A stretch of DNA of 64,000 bases, taken from NCBI GenBank assembly GCA_964604825.1, contig CAZSAL010000001.1, forward strand, positions 1-64,000. The letters are read 5' to 3'. This stretch comes from CAZSAL01 sp964604825 (GTDB lineage: Bacteria; Elusimicrobiota; Elusimicrobia; 2-01-FULL-59-12). The first letter of the stretch is position 1. Every line of letters starts with the position of its first letter. The notes under the pieces were generated by a model, which was given only the letters and a program-made list of their open reading frames with translations, made no database searches and was not told the origin of the DNA. Positions 57,338-64,000 of this stretch are shown here, piece after piece. The position numbers and the translations under genes were made by a program.

Positions 57338-57360
57338 GTTGGCAAATTTGCCAACTTTTT
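57338..57360 (+). terminator. intrinsic terminator after the regulator operon
   Basis: GTTGGC-AAATTT-GCCAAC at 57338-57355, followed by TTTTT at 57356-57360. Stem, loop and T-run lie 32 bp after the stop of the OmpR-type gene. The sigma factor start at 57429 then needs its own promoter or read-through. Confidence 0.75.
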
Positions 57361-57428
57361 GCCATTAAACTGCCAACGTCCTGTACGGCAGATGTCAACC
57401 ATCCCGGTTAAACTTATAAAGGTTATCG

Positions 57429-58328
57429 GTGAATCAAATGCAAATCTCGGCTGATAAATCCTACGGCACACTGACGCCTAAGGAAGAACAAAAGCTTATC
57501 CGGCGCGCCCAGAAGGGCGATCTGGCTGCGCGGGACCGCGTTTTTATCCATAACCTGCCTCTGGTGATTTCCTGCGCCGAGAAGTTTTATTGCCCTCCGG
57601 CGAGTCTGGACATGGAAGACCTCATCCAGTGCGGCTGCCTCGGCCTGATGAAAGCCATCGTGAAATTCAATCTGAGGCGCAAAGTTAAAACCAGCACCTA
57701 CGCCATATACTGGATCAGCCACGAGATCAGGCGCGCGCTTGAAAAATATGGCCGGACAGTGTCGGTGCCTTCACAGGTCCAATGGCTTGGCAGGTCGTTG
57801 ATCCGCAGGGAAAATGAAAACAACGGATATAGCCCCAGCGTTCATTGGGCGCCGATGACTGAAAAGGAAAAAACCGCTTTATTTGAGGTGACCCGCGAGA
57901 CCATTCCGCTGGACAATATCATGGAAGACGGGACCATGCTTCCGGGGTTTGCCCTGCTCGACAACAAAACCGACCCGGCGCGGCAATTAGACGAAAAAGA
58001 AATGCCTGACCGGCTTCGAAACATGTGCCGCTGCCTGACGGAAAGAGAACGGTTGATTCTTGAGGAATTCTACGGAGCCCGGAAGGGAGACGCTCCTAAG
58101 ACCTTGACTGCCATAGGCAAAGAGCTTGGCTTATCGCGCGAACGGGTAAGACAGGTCAAAGAGAAGGCATTGGTGCGACTGCATAAAGAAGCCGGGCTTG
58201 AAATTAAGAGGAGCGCTCTGGCAGGGGCTTCCCGCAGAAAATGGGATATATCCGCCCACTACAAAGATGAATTTCGGAATCCAGTCGGGAAGCTTCAACC
58301 CGTAGCGTGCATAAGAGACATAGTATAA
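57429..58328 (+). CDS. sigma-70 family RNA polymerase sigma factor
   Basis: 299 residues. Region 2 covers LPLVISCAEKFYCPPASLDM and EDLIQCGCLGLMKAI up to TYAIYWISHEIRRALEKYG. Region 4 covers CLTERERLILEEFYGA and GKELGLSRERVRQVKEKAL. Region 1.1 is missing, so it is an alternative rather than a housekeeping sigma. GTG 57429, with AAAGG 6 bp upstream, is preferred to the ATG at 57438. It lies beyond the terminator of the signalling operon, and its regulon cannot be read from the window. Confidence 0.9.
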   Translation: MNQMQISADKSYGTLTPKEEQKLIRRAQKGDLAARDRVFIHNLPLVISCAEKFYCPPASLDMEDLIQCGCLGLMKAIVKFNLRRKVKTSTYAIYWISHEIRRALEKYGRTVSVPSQVQWLGRSLIRRENENNGYSPSVHWAPMTEKEKTALFEVTRETIPLDNIMEDGTMLPGFALLDNKTDPARQLDEKEMPDRLRNMCRCLTERERLILEEFYGARKGDAPKTLTAIGKELGLSRERVRQVKEKALVRLHKEAGLEIKRSALAGASRRKWDISAHYKDEFRNPVGKLQPVACIRDIV

Positions 58329-58385
58329 ACGCGGCGCTGTGCAGGCGCCGGGGACTTAAACCTGAGTGCTGGGCCAGCGCTGGGA

Positions 58386-58506
58386 GCGCTGAAAGTGCGC
58401 TGAAATGCGCCGATTCAGCATAGCCGTAGTGCTGAAAGTGCTGAAAGTGCGCTGAAATGCGCCGATTCAGCATAGCCGTATGTGCTGAAAGTGCTGAAAG
58501 TGCGCC
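58386..58506. repeat. 52-bp tandem repeat in intergenic region
   Basis: Two full units and one partial unit, with the pattern GTGCTGAAA twice, then GTGCGCTGAAATGCGCC and GATTCAGCATAGCCGTA. The units begin at about 58386 (5' shortened), 58429 and 58481. Each holds an inverted pair, CTGAA with TTCAG. It fills the gap between the sigma factor and the AbiE module. There are no unique spacers, so it is not a CRISPR array. The rest of 58329-58631 has no visible gene. Confidence 0.85.
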
Positions 58507-58631
58507 TAAAGCGTTGTAATTGCCGGATTGGTGTTTGGCTGGGTGCTGACAGCAGATAGCCGTAAATAGTCCCGATACAATTACCTATAGTTGTGAATAT
58601 CTATCGGTACTTCTATCCGTTCGTCGGAGCG

Positions 58632-59495
58632 CTAAATGTTGACGATGAAGGATTGGAGGGTGGCAAAGGCGGACGCGATATCTTCTTTGATCCCGCATTC
58701 TTTGGCCATGGCGGCGAAGGGTTTTGTCCAGTCTGGGGGTGGCGGGAAGAGTTCTTTCGGAAGTGGATGGGAGTGTCGTCTATCAAAGGTAGCGTGGATT
58801 GCTTTTCCAACCTTGACGTTCGATAGCTTTCCGGAGTCAATCAGCAGAACCATATCGACCAGATCCCTGACCCGCGTATTCTGATTTTGGCGAGGCTGGG
58901 TATACGCGTGAAGCTTCTCGGCAAATTGTTGTTCAGCGCATATGGCCCGAAGCGAATTTGGCGGTATATCTGCGAAGCCCAGCCAATCCTTACCTTCCAT
59001 GCGCTCCAGCGGTTCCAGCAAAACATCTCCCACGGCCACATCCACGTGAAAGCTGGCAAATAGACGTCCGTCCACGCGCCCTTCAACGGGAAAGCGGGCG
59101 CCTCCATAGAGCGGAGCATCCAGCTCCATCATGGGTTGGCCTACCGCATAAACGAAATAATCGTTGAGGTCGAAGGCGGCGTACTCCTGGAGCAACTGAA
59201 GAATGGCGTCATTGCGCTTCTTTGAATCCTGCGAGGTGAGTGAAGGGCGGCTGCGCAGGGTGAGATCCATGTCGCGAGTCGTGCGAGCGGTCAAGAAGCG
59301 CAGTTCCATCGCGTAACCGCCTTTCAGAACCCAGGGCGCTGGATCATCGCTGAAAAATCGCGCCAGCAATCGGTCGAAGGCCACCTGACGCCGAAGGCGT
59401 TGCAAATCGATCCCCTGCTTACGCGCCATCGTTTGAAGGCGGTCTTCCAATGCCCGACGGAACGCCGTGGCCGATGCGTATTTCTTGGCAACCAT
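58632..59495 (-). CDS. AbiEii/AbiGii-type nucleotidyltransferase toxin
   Basis: 287 residues. The nucleotidyltransferase site is visible as WVLKGGYAMELRF followed by TTRDMDLTLRS (GG, then D-x-D). The C-terminal part is helical. In type IV AbiE systems this protein is a toxin that modifies RNA and arrests growth. ATG 59495 is chosen; a TTG lies just before it. The gene follows the antitoxin gene with only a 3-bp gap. Confidence 0.9.
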   Translation of the reverse strand: MVAKKYASATAFRRALEDRLQTMARKQGIDLQRLRRQVAFDRLLARFFSDDPAPWVLKGGYAMELRFLTARTTRDMDLTLRSRPSLTSQDSKKRNDAILQLLQEYAAFDLNDYFVYAVGQPMMELDAPLYGGARFPVEGRVDGRLFASFHVDVAVGDVLLEPLERMEGKDWLGFADIPPNSLRAICAEQQFAEKLHAYTQPRQNQNTRVRDLVDMVLLIDSGKLSNVKVGKAIHATFDRRHSHPLPKELFPPPPDWTKPFAAMAKECGIKEDIASAFATLQSFIVNI

Positions 59496-59498
59496 CAA

Positions 59499-60110
59499 TT
59501 ACCTGGCTCTTTTGATGAGATTTTGCAGTTCCTGAACCTGGTGTTCCGGCAGGGAGACTTTATTTAGAGCGGCCACGGTGATGAGACCGCGGCGCAGCCC
59601 TTCCCGCAGCGTCTGGATCAGGATATCCTTGGAAATACGCCCCTCCGCCAGCAGGTCGGTGATCGCGCGCAGTGGTTTGGCCACGCGGATTCCCTGAATG
59701 GTATCCACATCGCCGGGGGGAAGATCCACCCGGTGCAGAATGAGCGCCTTTGGAATCTGGCTGTTTCGTCTAAATCTCTTCGCCACACTCATATGCAGCC
59801 TGGCGGGCATGGTGTCCGACAGATCATACAGACTGAGAGCCGTTTCATGGCTGTAGACCCCTTCGGGGATTTCCCGGTTATTTCTCGACCAAAGATACCA
59901 ACGCATAAGGTCGGGTCTATCTGCGGGGGGAAATTGGGCAAGACGGTAAATACCCCGATATTCTCTAATCCAGTCACCGATCTGGACATGGTAGAGCTGA
60001 CTCCTTGCACTGAAACCAGCACGTAGGGCTTGTTTCGTAGTGAAAAACCCCTGTTGCCTTTCAGCAATTTTATGTAGTTTTCGAAAGGTGCTTTTGCGCG
60101 GGTTCTTCAT
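59499..60110 (-). CDS. AbiEi-type antitoxin/transcriptional repressor
   Basis: 203 residues from ATG 60110 (MKNPRKSTFRKLHKIAERQQ). An N-terminal winged helix includes FFTTKQALRAGFSARSQLYH and DWIREYRGIYRLAQFP. The C-terminal domain covers the remaining residues, with RAITDLLAEGRISKDILIQT. Known AbiEi proteins neutralise AbiEii and repress their own operon. The frame is open 41 codons farther upstream, but that stretch lacks the family pattern. It is divergent from glgX. Confidence 0.88.
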   Translation of the reverse strand: MKNPRKSTFRKLHKIAERQQGFFTTKQALRAGFSARSQLYHVQIGDWIREYRGIYRLAQFPPADRPDLMRWYLWSRNNREIPEGVYSHETALSLYDLSDTMPARLHMSVAKRFRRNSQIPKALILHRVDLPPGDVDTIQGIRVAKPLRAITDLLAEGRISKDILIQTLREGLRRGLITVAALNKVSLPEHQVQELQNLIKRAR

Positions 60111-60302
60111 ATGCACAATACTAGAAATTATTTCCAGTAATGTGCAATAGATTAAATCATGCTTAGGCCCCTCCAGGCCTTGCAAACATGGCAATCCATC
60201 ATCGCAAGCATAAATGATGAAAGTTACAGCCATATTGCGAAATAGGCTAGTGAAAACGATGCAAGAAAACGAGCTGTTATCTGTAACCTGCCAATGAATT
60301 AG

Positions 60303-60321
60303 CTTGTCTCAATTAGACAAG
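60303..60321. promoter_or_regulatory. palindrome abutting the glgX start
   Basis: CTTGTCT at 60303-60309 pairs with AGACAAG at 60315-60321 over a five-base spacer; the start codon follows after two bases. It may be an operator or an mRNA hairpin covering the ribosome site. The rest of 60111-60302, between divergent genes, shows no other clear signal. Confidence 0.4.
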
Positions 60322-60323
60322 AA

Positions 60324-62441
60324 ATGAAGCTTAAGCCGGGGCAGCCCTACCCGCTAGGGGCGACCTGGGATGGTTTAGGCGTTAATTTTGCTCTTTTTTC
60401 CGAGCGCGCCACCCGGGTTGAATTATGTTTATTTGATTCGCCCGCTGCCGGGAAGGAATTTTGCCGGCTGACACTTCCCGAGCAGACGGATATGGTCTGG
60501 CATGGATATTTGCCTGACATACGCCCGGGCCAGCTTTATGGCTATCGTGTTTACGGGCCCTACGATCCCGAAGCAGGAGATAGATTCAACCCCGCGAAAG
60601 TTCTCTTCGATCCCTATGCCAGAGCGGTTGGCAGAGAAATGAAATGGAGCAGGGAGATGTTTCCCTATTCTCTCGGCGATCCCAAAGAAGATCTTGTTAT
60701 GGATTCATCCGATAATGCGTCTGTAGCGCCCCTGTCCGTTGTTGTTGACCCGGCCTTTACCTGGGGCGATGATCGTCGGCCGAAAACTCCATGGCACAAC
60801 ACGATTATCTATGAGCTCCATGTGAAAGGATTTACCCAGCTTAATCCCTACATACCGAGGCAAATTCGCGGGACCTATAGAGGTCTTGCGCATGAAAAAT
60901 CTCTCGATTACCTTAAAAACCTGGGGATTACGGCAGTTGAGCTTATGCCGGTTCATCATCATGTGGATGAGATGTCGCTGATAGAAAAGGGGCTGAGCAA
61001 TTACTGGGGATACAACACGCTCGCATATTTCGCCCCTGAAATGCGCTATGGGACGCCCTACGAGTTCAAAAGCATGGTGGAAGCGTTCCATCGGGCAGGA
61101 ATAGAGGTCATTCTCGACGTCGTATACAACCATACCGCAGAGGGGAATCACCTGGGACCTTCATTGTCCCTTAAGGGAATTGACAACAGCTCCTATTACT
61201 GGCTCTCAACCAAGAACCCGCGCTATTACATGGATTTTACCGGTTGCGGCAACACCCTGAATATGAAGCATCCCAGGGTGCTCCAGTTGATAATGGACAG
61301 TCTCCGTTTCTGGATAACGGAAATGCATGTGGACGGATTTCGTTTTGATCTGGCCAGCGCGCTGGCGCGCGAGCTGCATGGGGTTAACCGGCTTGGCGCC
61401 TTCTTCGACATTATTCACCAGGATCCCGTTATCTCCCAGGTTAAGCTTATCGCGGAGCCGTGGGATCTGGCCAAAGGCGGCTATCAGACCGGCAACTTCC
61501 CTCCGGGTTGGACCGAATGGAACGATAAATATCGTGACGCCGTGCGACGGTTCTGGAAGGGAGACGGTGGCGTAGTGTCGGAATTCGCCACGCGGGTCTG
61601 CGGGTCGAGCGATCTTTACGCCCAAAGCGGGAGGCGTCCCTACGCAAGCATAAATTATTTGACCTGCCATGACGGTTTTACGCTGCACGATCTTGTCAGC
61701 TACAACGCCAGGCATAACGAGGCAAATAGAGACGGAGCTAACGACGGTTCAGATCGCAACGAAAGCTGGAATTGCGGGGCTGAAGGCCCAACGGACGATC
61801 CCGCCGTCAGGGAGCTCAGGGAAAAACAGAAGAGAAATTTCCTGGCCACGCTGCTATTCTCCCAGGGAGTGCCGATGATCTGCGGCGGCGACGAGATCAG
61901 CCGCACCCAGCATGGAAACAACAATGCTTATTGTCAGGACAACGAAATAACCTGGATGGACTGGTCCCTTACTCCGGAGCAGAAGGATCTTATGCGCTAT
62001 GCGCGCCGGGTTATTTCCCTGCGTAAACATTATCTCGCGTTGCACCGTAGGAAATTTTTTCAGGGACAGAACCTGCGTGGTCTGGACGTAAAGGATGTTT
62101 CGTTTTTTGACCCATCAGGCGCAGAAATGACGGATGAGGCATGGGAAACCTCTTTTGTTCGCTGCCTGGGGATCCGGCTGGGAGCGGAACATGTGCCGGG
62201 TGAAGGCGAGTCTAACGGCGCCGGCTCAAGAACGGCAACCGATCCGCTGATCCTTTTGCTTAACGCCCATTACGAGATGATCCATTTCGTTATGCCGGAT
62301 GCCAGGCCTGACCAGCAATGGCGGCTGCTGACCGACACTGCGGATCCGGAACACCATGGGCGTTTCCTGCGCCCGAATGTGAAATATGAACTCCAGGCGC
62401 GGTCTATGGCGCTTTTTTCGCTGGAGAAGGTGCGGGAATGA
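60324..62441 (+). CDS. glgX: glycogen debranching enzyme GlgX
   Basis: 705 residues, the normal GlgX length. An N-terminal CBM48-like domain begins KPGQPYPLGATWDGLGVNF. The GH13 catalytic barrel shows VILDVVYNHTAEG, the nucleophile region VDGFRFDLASALAREL, the acid/base region LIAEPWDLAKGGYQTGNFP and LTCHDGFTLHDLVSY. It removes short branches from glycogen as malto-oligosaccharides. The stop overlaps the treY start (ATGA), which suggests that the released chains feed trehalose synthesis. Confidence 0.96.
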   Translation: MKLKPGQPYPLGATWDGLGVNFALFSERATRVELCLFDSPAAGKEFCRLTLPEQTDMVWHGYLPDIRPGQLYGYRVYGPYDPEAGDRFNPAKVLFDPYARAVGREMKWSREMFPYSLGDPKEDLVMDSSDNASVAPLSVVVDPAFTWGDDRRPKTPWHNTIIYELHVKGFTQLNPYIPRQIRGTYRGLAHEKSLDYLKNLGITAVELMPVHHHVDEMSLIEKGLSNYWGYNTLAYFAPEMRYGTPYEFKSMVEAFHRAGIEVILDVVYNHTAEGNHLGPSLSLKGIDNSSYYWLSTKNPRYYMDFTGCGNTLNMKHPRVLQLIMDSLRFWITEMHVDGFRFDLASALARELHGVNRLGAFFDIIHQDPVISQVKLIAEPWDLAKGGYQTGNFPPGWTEWNDKYRDAVRRFWKGDGGVVSEFATRVCGSSDLYAQSGRRPYASINYLTCHDGFTLHDLVSYNARHNEANRDGANDGSDRNESWNCGAEGPTDDPAVRELREKQKRNFLATLLFSQGVPMICGGDEISRTQHGNNNAYCQDNEITWMDWSLTPEQKDLMRYARRVISLRKHYLALHRRKFFQGQNLRGLDVKDVSFFDPSGAEMTDEAWETSFVRCLGIRLGAEHVPGEGESNGAGSRTATDPLILLLNAHYEMIHFVMPDARPDQQWRLLTDTADPEHHGRFLRPNVKYELQARSMALFSLEKVRE

Positions 62442-64000
62442 CCTCTCCATCTGACCAGACGCCGGCAGCGTCTGACTTTGTCAGCCGGTCAGGTGGCGGG
62501 GTGAGCGCCGTCGACGCCGGAACCATCCTCGAGCGGCCCCGTCTGGCCGAATGTCTGGGAAAAATCGATGAGCATTGTCCGCCGCCGCTCACGGCTTACC
62601 GCCTGCAGTTTCATAAGGATTTTACCTTCCGGGCTGCGCTCGAACTGCTGCCGTACCTTCATAAGCTGGGAGTTACGGACTGTTATAGTTCTCCGGTACT
62701 TAAGGCCAGGCCCGGCAGCCTCCATGGCTATGACATCTGTGATCACAGCGCATTAAACCCCGAACTGGGAACCGAGGCGGATTTCGACGCTTTTACGGAC
62801 GAACTTAAACGCCTGGGCATGCGGCTGATCATGGATTTCGTGCCCAATCACATGGGGATCGACCCCAAGACAAATCCCTGGTGGAAAGACGTCCTGGAAA
62901 ACGGCCCGTCTTCGCCCCACTCCCGTTATTTTGATATCGACTGGGATCCTGTCAAGCCGGAACTGAAAAACAAAATCCTCCTGCCCATACTGGGCGAACC
63001 GTACGGTGTTGTCCTTGAACGCGGCGAACTTCGCCTGCATTATGCCGAAGGAGCTTTTTACCTCACCTATTTTGACAACTGGCTGCCACTCAATCCACGG
63101 CAGTTCCCTCAGATTCTGCGCCCGGGCCTTCAACGACTGTCGGAAATTCTCGGCGAAGAGCATCCTCATTTCGTTGAGTTGCTCAGCATTATTACCGAAC
63201 TCAAGAACCTGCCTATGGATACGGAAACGGACCGCAGGCGCATGGCCGAACGACGCCGTGAAAAGGAAGTGGCGCGGGCAAGGCTGGATCTGCTTGTGAA
63301 AAGTTCCGCCGCTGTGCGGGATCATTTAACACGGGCGGTGGAGACTCTTAACGGCAAGCCCGGCGAGCCCGCAAGTTTTGATCTGCTGCACCAGTTGTTG
63401 GAAACCCAGACATACCGTCTGGCATCCTGGCGGACGGCCTCCCATGAGATTAACTACCGCCGGTTTTTCGACATCAATTCGCTGGCCGGGCTGCGCATGG
63501 AAAATCCGGACGTGTTTCGCGATACCCATGAACTCCTGCTCCGTCTGATCAGGGAGGGAAGGGTCACCGGCCTGCGGCTTGATCACCCCGATGGGCTATA
63601 TGATCCGCATGCTTATTTTTCCGGGCTGCAGGAAGCGGTGCGCAGCTCTCTGCTCGAAGAGCTTCCGGAAGAAGAAATGGCCGCAGTCCGCGTCGAGCGC
63701 CCGAAGCCGATGTACATGGCGATCGAGAAAATTCTCTCAGAAGGAGAGAGCCTTGCCGGTTCCTGGGCGATTCACGGCACTACCGGCTACGATTTTTTGA
63801 ATGAAGTAAACGGTATATTCATTGACGCGGACCATATTCCCCGCCTGCAGACGCTGTATGAACGTTTTGTCGGTCATACCCCTTCCTGGGAGACCATAGC
63901 TTATCGTGCCAAAAAAGTCATCGTCAGCACGACGATGGCCAGTGAATTAAAAATGCTTGCCAATGAATTGAACCGGATATCGGAAATGAACCGCCGGTCG
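62438..64000 (+). CDS. treY: malto-oligosyltrehalose synthase TreY, cut by window end
   Basis: The frame stays open to the last base; about 521 codons are seen. A leader of about 45 residues is followed by the GH13 TreY start YRLQFHKDFTFRAALELLPY, SSPVLKARPGSLHGYDICDH, LIMDFVPNHMGID, NYRRFFDINSLAGLRMENP and GLRLDHPDGLYDP. The enzyme turns the reducing end of maltodextrin into a trehalosyl unit by intramolecular transglycosylation. TreZ would release trehalose and may lie beyond the window. It is coupled to glgX by a 4-bp overlap. Confidence 0.95.
   Translation, partial: MTSPSDQTPAASDFVSRSGGGVSAVDAGTILERPRLAECLGKIDEHCPPPLTAYRLQFHKDFTFRAALELLPYLHKLGVTDCYSSPVLKARPGSLHGYDICDHSALNPELGTEADFDAFTDELKRLGMRLIMDFVPNHMGIDPKTNPWWKDVLENGPSSPHSRYFDIDWDPVKPELKNKILLPILGEPYGVVLERGELRLHYAEGAFYLTYFDNWLPLNPRQFPQILRPGLQRLSEILGEEHPHFVELLSIITELKNLPMDTETDRRRMAERRREKEVARARLDLLVKSSAAVRDHLTRAVETLNGKPGEPASFDLLHQLLETQTYRLASWRTASHEINYRRFFDINSLAGLRMENPDVFRDTHELLLRLIREGRVTGLRLDHPDGLYDPHAYFSGLQEAVRSSLLEELPEEEMAAVRVERPKPMYMAIEKILSEGESLAGSWAIHGTTGYDFLNEVNGIFIDADHIPRLQTLYERFVGHTPSWETIAYRAKKVIVSTTMASELKMLANELNRISEMNRRS

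Noticed and set aside
58386..58506. CRISPR array
   Set aside because: Units are contiguous, with only two to three copies, no unique spacers and no cas genes.
1..64000. tRNA or rRNA genes, and IS elements with transposases
   Set aside because: No cloverleaf-like or rRNA-like segment and no transposase or integrase motif was seen in any gap or frame.

Overview
The window looks like a stretch of genome from an uncultivated PVC-type bacterium, most plausibly a Candidatus Omnitrophota lineage. That is inference, from very long exported multidomain proteins, PVC-style heptamer repeats, and polyphosphate, glycogen and trehalose storage genes. No rRNA or tRNA gene is visible, so the lineage cannot be fixed here.

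Layout. 1-9.8 kb, plus strand: an XPB-type helicase and its partner, a small coiled-coil exported protein, a trehalose-type block (DUF5752, TreT-like glycosyltransferase, trehalose-phosphatase), a LOG-family protein, a DUF1259 protein and a TVP38/DedA membrane protein. 9.8-39.7 kb: five very large exported proteins of 976 to about 2744 residues. Each has a signal peptide followed by a shared motif [F/M]-[E/D/N]-[D/E/T]-Q-A-L, and four of the five end in or near R-S-A-[A/S]. They carry HAD and methyltransferase domains; an almost complete NAD recycling circuit (nicotinamidase, nicotinate phosphoribosyltransferase, NAD synthetase, PRPP-synthetase-like, NUDT9-like ADP-ribose hydrolase); HExxH peptidase motifs; and an ABC1/UbiB-like kinase. 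Three of the five are preceded by one common promoter-like element with direct repeats 22 bp apart. The other two are translationally coupled to the third, and one of them appears to need a -1 frameshift.

39.9-47.3 kb: a DUF4143 ATPase that looks inserted, because it is flanked by two copies of the 3' end of sixA, then a minus-strand polyphosphate operon (ROK kinase, Ppx/GppA-HD, PPK1, Ppx, SixA). 47.3-48.7 kb: a hypothetical protein and a PIN toxin-antitoxin pair. 48.8-58.3 kb: two tandem copies of a structured RNA with a covarying pseudoknot, one before a KaiB-like gene and one before a PilZ-methyltransferase-hydrolase fusion. These are followed by an SRPBCC-acyl-ACP-reductase-like fusion, a PrsK-like histidine kinase, two response regulators and a sigma factor. 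This reads as a signalling and lipid-modification operon.

58.3-64 kb: a tandem repeat, an AbiEi/AbiEii module on the minus strand, then glgX and treY (the latter cut by the window end), which make trehalose from glycogen.

Most novel content: (i) the exported NAD-cycle megaprotein and its family with shared N- and C-terminal tags and a shared promoter element; (ii) the duplicated pseudoknotted RNA at 48.8 and 49.5 kb.
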